A stretch of 64,000 nucleotides of DNA from Pelodera strongyloides (Eukaryota > Nematoda > Chromadorea > Rhabditida > Rhabditidae). Made by a program: the position numbers and the translations under genes. The stretch is from the NCBI GenBank assembly GCA_036852015.1, contig JAANDG010000140.1, positions 1 to 64,000 on the forward strand. Direction: 5' to 3'. This document shows positions 11,805-35,770 of the stretch, piece by piece. Position 1 is the stretch's first letter, and the number at the start of each line of letters is the position of its first letter. The notes below the pieces were generated by a model. It did no database searches, was not told the origin of the DNA, and worked only from the letters and a program-made list of their open reading frames with translations.

Positions 11805-12350
11805 GTGAATAACGGTGCGAACTTTTGCTCGGCCTCCAAGGGTTAGTGGACGTTGCAAATAGTCGAAATATGTTCCGAATATCCTATATTTTTAGCAAAC
11901 AACTTTTATTGAAATTCATTCAGTTTAAAATACAGAAAATTAGTTTAAACGTTAGTTCTCATGTTTGTCACTCGAAAAATCACAGACACGAATTACGGTG
12001 CGAACTTTTTCTCAGTGCCCATTGGGTCTGAGGGCCTGGCAAAGGTCTCAAAACCTTCAGAACAATCTGAATTTTTTAGCAAAATTTTTCCTTACACTTT
12101 TATAAAGTTTATTATATTCTATTTTTGTATCAAAGGTTGATGTAAAAAATTCTGTGTCTCGACATGAATAACGGTGCGAACTTTTTCTCAGCGGCTACTG
12201 GGTTTCAGGAGCTGGCAATGGTCTCAAAATGTTCAGAAAACTTTGAATTTTTTAGCAAATCATTTTTATTAAATTCCATTAAGTTTAACATATTCTATTT
12301 TTGTAGCAAAGTGCAAAAATAGTTTTTTAAAATTTTAATTCCTGTTTTTC
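11805..12350. repeat. Tandem repeat of ~180 bp, three copies
   Basis: Starts with AATAACGGTGCGAACTTTT at about 11808, 11991 and 12167 (spacing 183 and 176). Each copy continues with a TTTTTAGCAAA and ATTCTATTTTTGTA type motif. The copies are well diverged, so this looks like an old satellite remnant. Confidence 0.75.
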
Positions 12351-12440
12351 GCCTAAGTTTTCGTAATTTGTAATTACGCGTACTTTTGGCGCGCAAATCC
12401 TACCACCAAAAGTTTGTATGGCTTTTCCAACTGTGATGTA

Positions 12441-12730
12441 TGGGGTCTCGATGTATGGCAAAAATTGCCGGATTTTGCTTCCAAGTATGGCTTTAATTAC
12501 CGTAGATTGGCACTACACGCGAACATCTACAGACCGCCAAAAAATGGTCCCGCGGTGGTAGCCACAGGACTATTTTTTTCGAGCGTGCATAAACTGTGCA
12601 TTTTCGCCTCCTCTAGTATTATCAATGGTGCATTTTCTAACTTTCAAAGGTGTATGCAAAATCGTACACGAGATGCACATTTGATACTTGGAAGCAAAAT
12701 GCGCTGAGTTTGCCATACATCGAGACCCCA
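12441..12730. mobile_element. Inverted-repeat (foldback) element
   Basis: About 45 bp at each end are inverted copies of each other (TGGGGTCTCGATGTATGGCA ... at 12441-12490 and its complement at 12684-12730), around a ~190-bp unrelated centre. Structure of a miniature DNA element; target duplication not clear. Confidence 0.7.
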
Positions 12731-13238
12731 TTATGTCCAAAATATTGTTTTCAAACTGGTGAACTTCCCGCGCTTTTTGAATTAGTCTACGGTACTTTAT
12801 CTGTTTTATAGCACACATGCATTTTGTTTTATTCGCGGAGCTTCATTCGTTTCGTTTTATCGGTCTTTTATTTTATTCGTTTTGTCATTTAAATATAGTT
12901 TTATCTCATTAGCATGGGTATACATATATATCAATGGGTATACATGGGTATATTGGTAATTAAATAAGGCTTTTAACAATGAAGTTACAAAGTCTACCGA
13001 TGAGGAACACTGTATTAATAATAATAGTTTATTGGTAATGGAACAGCACAAATAAGAACATGCACAATAATACAAATAGTACATAACAAAAACCAAATGG
13101 TTACCCTAAGATGAAGTGCCTTACGACACATACATACTAATAAGGGACCTAGTGACCGAAAAAGAAAAATTCAATGCAAAGCACGGCAAATTAGGAATGA
13201 TATTCGAACATAATATTTATAGGAAAACAACAAGATTA
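12731..13238. other. No gene recognised
   Basis: AT-rich sequence with a TATACATGGGTA-like repeat around 12915-12955. No supported coding exon on either strand. Confidence 0.4.
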
Positions 13239-13562
13239 CTAATTGATATAGAACATAGGCACCGGTTTGTTAAATATGTCTAAAGAATCGAGAAGCAATT
13301 TAAGATTAGGTTTATAATCGGTGAAATCGTTGATACATGGTGGCAATTTATTTACATACGCTGCAATGCGGAGGAAATACCAATTAGGGTCCTTATATTT
13401 CTTATTTCTTTTTATAATGACATACCTATGCGGCCGACAAGGACGGTCTGAAACCGTACTTTTTAGGATTACGTAACTATTAATGGGAAAAACAAATTTG
13501 CCCATGGCCATCTTGAGAAAGGTTGACGTATCGATTTTTCGGCGTCGAATAAGTGAGCACAC
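13239..13562 (-). pseudogene. LINE C-terminal fragment
   Basis: A 107-codon minus-strand frame whose arrangement (basic stretch, then YFLRIAAYVNKLPPCI, then a hydrophobic tail ending near a stop) matches the C-terminal end of CR1/Jockey reverse transcriptases. No RT core is present upstream, so this is an isolated, strongly truncated copy. Confidence 0.5.
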
Positions 13563-13949
13563 ATAAGTGTGCTCACTGATCTTCCTGCATTTTAGACTTT
13601 GAAAGTCGCCTCAGGCGGCGATAGCCTTCTGGTAAGCTATATTTCATATTCCCAATCTTTCAGTAGCCTGGTATATGTCCATATATGTATATGCGCTTCT
13701 CTTTTCAGAAATGGTGGCGCGAACGGTCAGGCCTTGATACGGTGAAGTGGCCTATTTGCAAAAATACATTACTTTGTTTTTATCATGGTTATTATTCGGT
13801 TCAAGATCATATACGTAACAAAGGTGGATGCGTTGCTCAATAGAACCAATGACACCAAATGGCTGTGACCCCGTAATGGAAAATGTTGAGCCCTTTTCAA
13901 ATCACAATCAGAAGGTCGGAACTGTAAATAAATAAACAAATAAACAAAA
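13563..13949. other. Unassigned, 3' flank of the chitinase gene
   Basis: Contains one copy of a short motif AAGTCGCCTCAGGCGGCG (near 13602) also found at about 26037 (inverse) and 40892. The minus-strand chitinase stop lies at 13950, so part of this is likely its 3' untranslated region. Confidence 0.4.
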
Positions 13950-26015
<12,066 letters not shown>

Positions 26016-26090
26016 CTAAATGTCGTTTTATAAATACGCCGCCTGAGGCGACTTACATGATTGGTTTAGCATGGGCATTCTACAAAGCTT

Positions 26091-26255
26091 GAAACGTATC
26101 ATAAGAAATTCACATAATAGGAAACAATTGCATATGCATACTTCGATATTGAGCTGCGAAACTCTTTTTATACCCGAACACGAAATTTGCATTTCCGTAA
26201 CGCACATCGGTATGCAAATTACGCTACAGTTACTCTTTTATATAATAAGATAAGT
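26091..26255. repeat. Dispersed repeat K, uninterrupted copy
   Basis: About 150 bp (core 26105-26245) matching 59866-60330 in inverse orientation (for example CAATTGCATATGCATA and TACTCTTTTATATAATAAGA). This copy lacks the 305-bp insertion found in the other one. Confidence 0.65.
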
Positions 26256-26258
26256 TAT

Positions 26259-26500
26259 TTAGTGATCTAATTTTGTGCTAACACTGAGGTGATAAAACGA
26301 TTGGTGCGGAGCTAGCTTCGGTACAGGTGTGCGACCCAAAATCTCCATGTTCCTTATATTGGCACAATCCTGGAACGCCTGCGGCCCACCAGGCGAAGCC
26401 GCGCCGCGCACTTTGGTTTGGACTAGGCGGGCGGAACGCATCTACGTAGGTTTCGCACGGAATATGTTCAGAGTTCAGACCGTACGCATCTTCCATGCAA
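26259..26500 (-). other. Open frame of unknown meaning upstream of chitinase
   Basis: A 72-codon minus-strand frame (CETYVDAFRPPSPNQSARRG, FAWWAAGVPGLCQYKEHG) is less AT-rich than its surroundings and could be an exon, perhaps an upstream chitinase exon or the end of a neighbouring gene. No GH18 N-terminal motif is visible and no splice border fits clearly, so I leave it unassigned. Confidence 0.25.
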
Positions 26501-26529
26501 ATATATGAAAGGTGAAGAGATGCAACTTA

Positions 26530-27540
26530 CGTATAGTAGCAGGATAGTATTTTCTCTGTATTTGCATTTGATGTATGAGTCAAAACAACAACAATAAAAT
26601 AAATAAATATTATAGAATTTTGTGTAGTCATCCTAAATCTGAAAACAGAAATTAATTCATTGAGTGCGCAAAATAGTTCCAATTTTACCATAGACACTTT
26701 TTCCGGGAAAACAGGTAAAAGAAACAGGTTCAGATTCTAGCTACTGTACATGTAAATACTACATGTATTTAATATTAAATAATGTAGATAATGATAAATT
26801 ACAATAGTGCAATGAATGTTTCCCAAAGAGTTGGGAAAAGAGAAAGAAATGTTTATTTTCGAAAGAAATCAATTGTGGTTGAAATGAAAACATGCAGGTG
26901 TTTCTGTGCAAAAAAAGAAAACTAAAACAAATACGACTTTTCAGCACATTACTAACAATGATTGTATTTTGCTTGTCGTAAAGGAAACTAGAGGAAAAGT
27001 CGTCGTCGTAAAGGTTTAATTTAGAAACCCAAAAAAGTCAAAATCAAAATCAGCATCAAAATGACCAATAATATTCACGAACAATTGATAGCTAGGATAT
27101 GTGGATGCTTCTGCGTCACTATTATGCACAAGACAGATAGAATAGCTTTTGACGGAAAAATATAATGGAAAGTAAATATTCCAGTAAATACGTTTTAAAT
27201 ATCGTACTATTATGGGAAAGATAACTTGAAGAAAACTATGAATACAGAGGGGAGAATATAGAGAGTAGAGAGAATGAAAGAGAGGCAAAGAGAGTGAGAG
27301 AGAGAGAGGAAGCGAGAGAAAGAGACAGTCTTCAACTTCATTTGATACGTAATAAGGTCCAGCTGACCTAATCAGCTTGTAATCATATCTGACCACCACA
27401 TTTCATCGATAAAAAGATAAGGAGAGAAATAGCATTGTCTAGCAGGAGAGTGCAGAGAAGTATGAACTCTTGATTTTGACAATAAATGGACAACACGTGG
27501 GGGAGTCAGAAGAATGTACTTTACTATTTACAAAGGAATG
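26530..27540. other. No gene recognised; AG-rich tract
   Basis: AT-rich sequence, then a purine-rich GAGAGAGAG-type stretch at about 27240-27330. No supported exon. Confidence 0.5.
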
Positions 27541-27544
27541 AAAG

Positions 27545-30500
27545 CACTGACGATTAGATCTGGGCCACCCCTTGCCCAGAAATTGCCCAGAACTTGCCTG
27601 AAAGTAGGAGGCTGGGCTAAAGCTAGGCCACCCTTTGCCCAGAAATGGCCTGAAAGTAGGAGGCTTGGCTAAAGCTGGGCCACCCTGCCTGCTAAAGCTG
27701 TGCCACCCTTTGCCCAGAAATTGCCTGAAAGTAGGAGGCGTGGCTAAAGCTGGGCCACCCTTTGCCCAGAAATGGCCTGAAAGTAGGAGGCTTGGCTAAA
27801 GCTGGGCCACCCTTTGCCCAGAAATGGCCTGAAAGTAGGAGGCTTGGCTAAAGATGGGCCACCCTTTGCGCAGAAATGGCCTGAAAGTGAAAGTAGGCTT
27901 GGCTAAAGCTGGGCCACCCTTTGCCCAGAAATTGCCTGAAAGTAGGAGGCTTGGCTAAAGCTGGGCCACCCTTTGCCCAGAAATTGCCCAGAAATTGCCT
28001 GAAAGTAGGAGGCTGGGCTAAAGCTGGGCCACCCTTTGCCCAGAAATTGCCTGAAAGTAGGAGGCTGGGCTAAAGCTGGGCCACCCTTTGCCCAGAAATT
28101 GCCTGAAAGTAGGAGGCTTGGCTAAAGCTGGGCCACCCTTTGCCCAGAAATAGCCCAGAAAATGCCTGAAAGTAGGAGGCTTGGCTAAAGCTGGGCCACC
28201 CTTTGCCCAGAAATTGCCTGAAAGTAGGAGGCTTGGCTAAAGCTGGGCCACCCTTTGCCCAGAAATAGCCTGAAAGTAGGAGGCTTTGGCTAAAGCTGGG
28301 CCACCCTTTGCCCAGAAATAGCCCAGAAAATGCCTGAAAGTAGGAGGCTTGGCTAAAGCTGGGCCACCCTTTGCCCAGAAATTGCCTGAAAGTAGGAGGC
28401 TTGGCTAAAGCTGGGCCACCCTTTGCCCAGAAATTGCCTGAAAGTAGGAGGCTTGGCTAAAGCTGGGCCACCCTTTGCCCAGAAATTGCCTGAAAGTAGG
28501 AGGCTTGGCTAAAGCTGGGCCACCCTTTGCCCAGAAATGCCTGAAACCTGAAAGTAGGAGGATTGGCTAAAGCTGGGCCACCCTTGCCCAGAAATGGCCT
28601 GAAAGTAGGAGGCTTGGCTAAAGCTGGGCCACCCTTTGCCCAGAAAGAAGCCCAGAAATAGCCTGAAAGTAGGAGGCTTGGCTAAAGCTGGGCCACCCTT
28701 TGCCCAGAAATTGCCTGAAAGTAAGAGGCTTGGCTAAAGCTGGGCCACCCTTTGCCCAGAAATAGCCTGAAAGTAGGAGGCTTTGCTAAAGATGGGCCAC
28801 CCTTTGCCCAGAAATAGCCCAGAAATAGCCAGAAAGTAGGAGGCTTGGCTAAAGCTGGGCCACCATTTGCCCAGAAATAGCCCAGAAATTGCCTGAAAGT
28901 AAGAGGCTTGGCTAAAGCTGGGCCACCCTTTGCCCAGAAATAGCCTGAAAGTAGGAGGCTTTGCTAAAGATGGGCCACCCTTTGCCCAGAAATAGCCCAG
29001 AAATAGCCAGAAAGTAGGAGGCTTGGCTCAAGCTGGGCCACCCTTTGCCCAGAAATAGCCTGAAAGTAGGAGGCTTGGCTAAAGCTGGGCCACCATTTGC
29101 CCATAAATAGCCCAGAAATAGCCTGAAAGTAAGAGGCTTGGCTAAAGCTGGGCCACCCTTTGCCCAGAAATTGCCTGAAAGTAGGAGGCTTGGCTAAAGA
29201 TGGGCCACCCTTTGCCCAGAAATAGCCCAGAAATAGCCTGAAAGTAGGAGGCTTGGCTAAAGCTGGGCCACCATTTGCCCAGAAATAGCCCAGAAATTGC
29301 CTGAAAGTAAGAGGCTTGGCTAAAGCTGGGCCACCCTTTGCCCAGAAATAGCCTGAAAGTAGGAGGCTTTGCTAAAGATGGGCCACCCTTTGCCCAGAAA
29401 TAGCCCAGAAAGCCAGAGGAGGCTTGGCTAAAGCTGGGCCACCATTTGCCCAGAAATAGCCCAGAAATAGCCTGAAAGTAAGAGGCTTGGCTAAAGCTGG
29501 GCCACCCTTTGCCCAGAAATAGCCTGAAAGTAGGAGGCTTTGCTAAAGATGGGCCACCCTTTGCCCAGAAATAGCCCAGAAATAGCCAGAAAGTAGGAGG
29601 CTTGGCTAAAGCTGGGCCACCCTTTGCCCAGAAATAGCCCAGAAATTGCCTGAAAGTAAGAGGCTTGGCTAAAGCTGGGCCATCCTTTGCCCAGAAATAG
29701 CCTGAAAGTAGGAGGCTTGGCTAAAGCTGGGCCACCCTTTGCCCAGAAATAGCCTGAAAGTAGGAGGCTTGGCTAAAGATGGGCCACCCTTTGCCCAGAA
29801 ATAGCCCAGAAATTGCCTGAAAGTAGGAGGCTTGGCTAAAGCTGGGCCACCCTTTGCCCAGAAATAGCCTGAAAGTAGGAGGCTTGGCTAAAGCTGGGCC
29901 ACCCTTTGCCCAGAAATAGCCTGAAAGTAGGAGGCTTGGCTAAAGCTGGGCCACCATTTGCCCAGAAATAGCCCAGAAATTGCCTGAAAGTAAGAGGCTT
30001 GGCTAAAGCTGGGCCACCCTTTGCCCAGAAATAGCCTGAAAGTAGGAGGCTTTGCTAAAGATGGGCCACCCTTTGCCCAGAAATAGCCAGAAAGTAGGAG
30101 GCTTGGCTAAAGCTGGGCCACCATTTGCCCAGAAATAGCCCAGAAATTGCCTGAAAGTAAGAGGCTTGGCTAAAGCTGCCTTTGCCCAGAAATAGCCTGA
30201 AAGTAGGAGGCTTTGCTAAAGATGGGCCACCCTTTGCCCAGAAATAGCCCAGAAATAGCCAGAAAGTAGGAGGCTTGGCTCAAGCTGGGCCACCCTTTGC
30301 CCAGAAATAGCCTGAAAGTAGGAGGCTTGGCTAAAGCTGGGCCACCATTTGCCCATAAATAGCCCAGAAATAGCCTGAAAGTAAGAGGCTTGGCTAAAGC
30401 TGGGCCACCCTTTGCCCAGAAATTGCCTGAAAGTAGGAGGCTTGGCTAAAGATGGGCCACCCTTTGCCCAGAAATAGCCCAGAAATAGCCTGAAAGTAGG

Positions 30501-30710
30501 AGGCTTGGCTAAAGCTGGGCCACCATTTGCCCAGAAATAGCCTGAAAGTAGGAGGCTTGGCTAAAGCTGGGCCACCCTTTGCCCAGAAATTGCCTGAAAG
30601 TAGGAGGCTTGGCTAAAGATGGGCCACCCCTTGCCCAGAAATAGCCCAGAAATAGCCTGAAAGTAGGAGGCTTGGCCATTGCAAGGTCACCCTTTGCCCA
30701 GAAATTGCCT
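27545..30710. repeat. Satellite of 52/63-bp units
   Basis: About 55 head-to-tail copies of GAAAGTAGGAGGCTTGGCTA + AAGCTGGGCCACCCTTTGCC + CAGAAATTGCCT (52 bp). A longer variant inserts the 11-bp AGCCCAGAAAT. Variants (GATGGGCC, CCATTTGCCC, GCTCAAGC) recur in the same order ~1252 bp apart, showing higher-order duplication. No open frame spans it. Confidence 0.95.
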
Positions 30711-30813
30711 TTTTATTATCACTTTAAATTTATATTCGCTTATACAGAATTATTACTTTCTTTCTAGAGTTCTCATATTATTAATTTGAACTGCGAAATG
30801 AAAAATTGAGGTT

Positions 30814-30886
30814 TCGGTCGGGCGGGAATCGAACCCGCATCTTTGGTTTTCCGGGCCAATGCGTTAACCGATTACGTTACCGGCAC
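30814..30886 (-). tRNA. tRNA-like sequence, copy 1
   Basis: 73 nt with D arm GCGTAATCGGTTAACGC, T arm GCGGGTTCGATTCCCGC and therefore A- and B-box promoter sequences. Acceptor stem pairs badly (four of seven) and the anticodon loop CCGGAAA lacks U33, so it is a tRNA pseudogene or SINE-like head. This copy differs by one base (GTTACCGG for GCTACCGG). Confidence 0.5.
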
Positions 30887-31101
30887 CCACACACAATAAT
30901 CAATCGCAGGCGAGTTAAGGTCCGCAATGGCATCACACAGTGAACATAACAACTGCCCGGGTGGTATTACACCAGAACCCAGTAAAGATCAGCCAAACCT
31001 GAGAAATATGATTCAAATGTATGTGCAAATTGCACATTGAGCAGTAAGGCCGCCCTTAGCCGGTTTTATGAATTTGAACTGCGAAATGAAAAATTGAGGT
31101 T

Positions 31102-31174
31102 TCGGTCGGGCGGGAATCGAACCCGCATCTTTGGTTTTCCGGGCCAATGCGTTAACCGATTACGCTACCGGCAC
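31102..31174 (-). tRNA. tRNA-like sequence, copy 2
   Basis: Same as copy 1 with the GCTACCGG form. Good T and D arms, defective acceptor stem, ambiguous anticodon (GGA if the 7-nt loop is used). Confidence 0.5.
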
Positions 31175-31389
31175 CCACACACAATAATCAATCGCAGGCG
31201 AGTTAAGGTCCGCAATGGCATCACACAGTGAACATAACAACTGCCCGGGTGGTATTACACCAGAACCCAGTAAAGATCAGCCAAACCTGAGAAATATGAT
31301 TCAAATGTATGTGCAAATTGCACATTGAGCAGTAAGGCCGCCCTTAGCCGGTTTTATGAATTTGAACTGCGAAATGAAAAATTGAGGTT

Positions 31390-31462
31390 TCGGTCGGGCG
31401 GGAATCGAACCCGCATCTTTGGTTTTCCGGGCCAATGCGTTAACCGATTACGCTACCGGCAC
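31390..31462 (-). tRNA. tRNA-like sequence, copy 3
   Basis: Identical to copy 2; lies just left of the hAT-like insertion. Confidence 0.5.
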
Positions 31463-31599
31463 CCACACACAATAATCAATCGCAGGCGAGTTAAGGTCCG
31501 CAATGGCATCACACAGTGAACATTAGAGCTTTTCCTTCGCGATAAATTTTGTTTCCGATAAGAAAAAAACGCTTTTGTAGCCGTATCGGAAAAAAATTG

Positions 31600-31875
31600 T
31601 TGGCGACAAACGGTAAAATTATCGTGTCGGAAACAATTTATTCCGCGATAAACGGCAAATTATCGTTTGGCAAAATATTTTTTTGCCGACAAACGGCAAA
31701 ATTTATCGTGTCGCAAACAATTATTCCGCGATAAACGGCAAATTATCGTTTGGCAAAATATTTTTTGCCGACAAACGGCAAATTTATCGTGTCGCAAACA
31801 ATTATTCCGCGATAAACGGCAAATTATCGTTTGGCAAAATATTCTTTTGCCGACAAACGGCAAATTTATCGTTTC
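31600..31875. repeat. Tandem ~82-bp repeat rich in CGATAAACGGC
   Basis: Three copies of CCGCGATAAACGGCAAATTA... with starts at about 31644, 31727 and 31808. Each contains inverted CGATAA and TTATCG. Sub-terminal in the hAT-like element. Confidence 0.8.
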
Positions 31876-32850
31876 GCGAATCTAGGCGACAAGGAAAACA
31901 ACTTGAATCGTTTATCGTTTTGGTGACTAAGATGATAAACGACAATTTTTCGCGGAAGTTCCCGGAACAACGATTTACCGCGAAAAGATAAATTTTTTCA
32001 CGGCGAACAACCACAACTTAAAAATGGCAAAACGCAACATGGAAATCTCCCTGCGACAGGATTCAAAGTATCATGCAAATGCGTTTCCTCTTTTCACTTC
32101 ACATAAAAAAAGTGACGCTTTCAATAAATTCAGTACGTAACTAAATAAAAACGTTAAATACGTATCGCCCTTTTTACGCTTTGATGGTGTTGGTGACCAA
32201 GATGACCCATGTCATATCGTCCTCAGTGGTTTTAATACTCGACGTAAGTAAAAAAAAACATGCTAAAACCGATGGTAGAATGTAAATAAAACAGCGAACA
32301 GGTATAAAACAGCAAAGGTTTATGAATGATAATCAAAAACATCAAATGTAACGCAAAAAAGGAACGAATCGTATGCAAATTAGAATTTGACTCTAATTCG
32401 GCTGATAGGCTGATATTTTCTCGTAAACGTTGCAATAAACGGAACCTTACATCCTAATTTATTTTCTATCTGTAATTCGGAAGAGGAAAGGGACTATCAG
32501 TGTAGCTTAAACAAGAAACTTAACAGCCTTAACCTTCGCTTCAAATCATAACACATCGCACACTACAGTTCAATGGTCATGTGAATTAAATTATGCATAA
32601 CACGGTACACAAATAAATCGATGTCCCATAGGCAAAACAAGGGCAACGTGTCGAACTCGAACAACAGCAACCTGAAAAATAGTAGAAGTCGGTCCACTAC
32701 TCCACATACAAAGTTTCCATGTAAGACAACAGACAAAATATTTCACAGTAATAACATGGACATGACAATAATAAAAATATGAATATATCATCACTTACAC
32801 TTACTCGTGTATGGTCGTCGTTAGCTGCTACAAATTAGACGAAACCATAT

Positions 32851-33389
32851 TCATAGTAGGAGGCATGGGACCCGACATTGAAGTGTGATCCATTGCATTG
32901 GTTGTGGGGCTTGAGAGGGAGGTAACCCGCTCATGTGCATAGCACCGATGCAACCCATCTGAAAAGTATAGCATAGTATACGTAAAATACGGGCAATTTG
33001 ACCCATAAGAAAATCTGTGACAAACTGACAAACTTCAGGCAAGGGCACAAATAAAAATGAATCATGTCATGAATGAACTGACCTGACACTGCGACATTAT
33101 TTGTTCCCAGTATTCGTAACCCGTCTCAGCTAATCCGTGACCAGTCATGCACATCTAAAGAGCGAGTTGTTCGCTTATATGAAGCAACAGTTAATGCAGC
33201 AATGCATCATTACTAAATCGATTATAACTAGAAATAAAGGTACAGTATGCAATCAAAGACAGGCTTACATATGACGATGTGACCAAAATTCCTAGACATA
33301 TTTGATAAACAGACAAGTCACCTTATCCAAATGAGTTGGATTGAATGGGTGGGCAACCAGATCATCGGTCACTTCGTCTTCGGCGGACC
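32851..33389 (-). CDS. Three possible exons of an unknown gene inside the hAT-like element
   Basis: Minus-strand exons 33322-33389, 33083-33154 and 32851-32958 join in phase with AG/GT borders. They encode SAEDEVTDDLVAHPFNPTHL, then MCMTGHGLAETGYEYWEQIM, then a tail with LPPSQAPQPMQW and a stop at 32851-32853. Upstream exons were not found. In another frame the last exon reads SGPMPPTMNMVSSNL to a stop. The family is unknown; it may be a host gene piece carried by the element, or part of an unrecognised transposon gene. Confidence 0.35.
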
Positions 33390-34700
33390 CTGAAAAGAAG
33401 GTAGAAAACATCAGTGCGCCAACTTCCACTAAAATTGCACTGATCATTGATATTTACTAGCGATAGAGTGTCGAAATTGTACGAATTGTTTACCCATTGT
33501 AGTTAACTCATTAGCTGCGCATTAGGCGTGCGAATATCTAGTGCCATGCAAAAGCAAAATTCCGCACAATTTTGAAAAAAAGGAGAATATTTGCCAAGGC
33601 CGCCCTTGAATCGCTTTGACCGCCTCACCTATTTTAAGACGTCTATTCATTAGACCGCCTGTTTTCTAACAGAGACAAAAGCTTCAGCTGTCCACCAGAA
33701 GTGGACCACAAGCACAAGCAAAATATACCATTTCAAAGTCACGCACATGTTGTTCGCTTCCTTTAATTCTTTCGTCTCCCAATCTCCCCATTTATCGCGA
33801 CGTTCCACTCAAGCTCGCTTTGTCCACTCATTCCTTGAAAACCTAAAGAAATCCACTGAATAATGGATTATAAACGCTAATAAAAAAATGACCCGTCAAA
33901 CCAACTTCTTGCGTCTAAAAGGCACACTTACAAAGAAAAAAGTCAGGAATAGACGGTATAAACGTTAAGTTGGAGCTAGAACGCAAATTATCCAAGAAAA
34001 CAACGAAAATAACAAACAAAACAACTTAAAGAAGAAAAAGTTTAAAGAAAAAAATAAAATAAATTATGCGCAATTAGTGCAAAATTGCACAATGTTGCGT
34101 CCCGCCACGGACTACCTGACCCGCGCGGGACTTGTACGGTATATGCTCTCCAGCGGATTAGACAGAAAAATATCTCATTGGGTCGGGGCTGAAATAAGAC
34201 GGAAGGGTGAAAATTTTGTATTGGCATGTAGTATACCTCATTCGAAAGACATTTTCTTGTACTGAAAGAAATGAGAAAGCTGTTTTTTTATAGACCCCAT
34301 GTTTCGTCTAAAAATGGGGTTGGAAAACAAACCCCCGTCTTCCAGGGAACGAAATTCAACGGAGAATAACGTCTGAAGTTGCGAACCCACACTTCTAGTT
34401 TTCAACTTTTCAATGCAATCATTGTTCGTTCTGCTGAAAACTACCATTCGCAACTTGTCTCATTGCTTTCAAGTGAAGAAATTTACTGTCAACTTTGCTC
34501 CACAAAAAATATTTCACTTAGCCAAAAATAGCGAAAATAACGGTTGGAAAACAAAGATAATGTTTTCAACCAGTAAGTTTAATGAGCTCTATTCGATGAG
34601 CTACAAATCAAGCTTCAACAATTTTCGTTGATTAAATATAGAAGGCTCAAAGCCTACATTTCCGATGTTCAAGGGTAACCTTGCCTTAACGCAAAGCTTC
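33390..34700. other. Interior of hAT-like element, no gene recognised
   Basis: AT-rich DNA. Open frames at 34042-34631 on both strands have no recognisable domain. Same holds for 31900-32850. Confidence 0.4.
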
Positions 34701-35282
34701 TTTGTGCTCTGAAATAGAGCATTGCTTACACGATAATTTTGGTTCGCGATAAGATTTCACGATAAAACAGTTATCGTGCGTCAGGTTGCTGTTACACGAT
34801 AAGAGAAAATTTATCCCTTTCGTGGGCGCGCGCCAGACGATAACGCGCACACGATAATTCTCATTATCGTGTTTGAAGGGTCAGCGCGATAAGATAATTT
34901 TTTCTCTTCTCTCCAACTCGTCGCTTAGACGATAAGCGAAATTTTAATTATCTTATCGCATGGCTAAATTATTCACGATAAGATAAGTACTTATCTTATC
35001 GCCAAAATATTTATCGAGAATTAAACGAAATTATAGGTAAGTGAAGGGACATGCCCCATTATCTTAATTTGCTTTTCGGCATATTCCCCCTAAATGATGC
35101 GTTTATCACCGTAAAAGGACTGGAAGTTTATTTTTAAGCAAAACAATTTCTTCTTCTCTGTTTGTGGAACTAATGCTAAAAAAAAAGGGAAAAACTTAGT
35201 ACTCCCCTTAAAACAAAAGATATGCTTTGTTACATCAATAATGCAGGGAGGCGATTTGAATTAGTTAACAGCGTGAAAACGC

Positions 35283-35372
35283 AAAAAAATACAACATTGC
35301 CTGGATTTGAACCGTGGTCTTCTTACTGTCAAGCAAGCCAGTACCTACTGCGCTAAACATGCTTGAGGACAT
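35283..35372 (-). tRNA. tRNA-like sequence
   Basis: Minus strand: TTTAGCGCAGTAGGTA (A-box region), CTTGCTTGACAGTAAG (anticodon-like hairpin) and GGTTCAAATCC (B box). The acceptor stem is poor, so it is probably a tRNA-derived element rather than a functional gene. Confidence 0.4.
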
Positions 35373-35687
35373 ATTGGCGGCTGCCGAGGAAGTGGCACTG
35401 TCCGCACTAGAACATTAAAACCTACAGGCTAAGAAGAGCTTTCAGGACAGTCTATTAACTATTAAATAAAGCTGCTTTGTTGGCAGTTGAAATGGCGAAT
35501 GTTGTATTTGAAAACAGTTGGTTTTTAGAAACAAATTAAAGTGGACCAACTGTAACAAAGGAACGTTTTTCTACCTAAAAATAGTAGTAAATTAACACGT
35601 TTCATCATTTATAGACCACTTTTCGCTCGCACAAGGATACTACGAGCATTTTGCTTCACAAAAAACCATTGCAAAAAAAATAAAACT

Positions 35688-35770
35688 TCCCCAGGAATCG
35701 AACCTGCGGATTTAAAACCGCCCCTAGATTGTCAGGCCAACGCTCTGCCTGCTGCGCTATAAGGTACTTC
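35688..35770 (-). tRNA. tRNA-like sequence with long variable region
   Basis: Minus strand: ATAGCGCAGCAGGCAGAGCG (D arm), TTGGCCTGACAATC (anticodon region), a longer variable part and GGTTCGATTCC (B box). Class II-like (Ser/Leu type) outline but imperfect pairing. Confidence 0.45.

Larger units (their letters stand above)
30783..31523. repeat. Tandem 288-bp tRNA-bearing unit, left part of array
   Basis: Two full units and a partial third, nearly identical, with period 288 bp. Each carries a tRNA-like segment on the minus strand. The third unit stops at GTGAACAT (31516-31523), where the hAT-like element begins, and resumes at 37149. The spacing of tRNA copies across the insertion (5921 bp) equals 288 plus 5633, that is element plus 8-bp duplication. 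Confidence 0.9.

Noticed and set aside
30814..31462. Functional tRNA genes
   Set aside because: Acceptor stem has three mismatches of seven and the anticodon loop lacks U33; kept only as tRNA-like.
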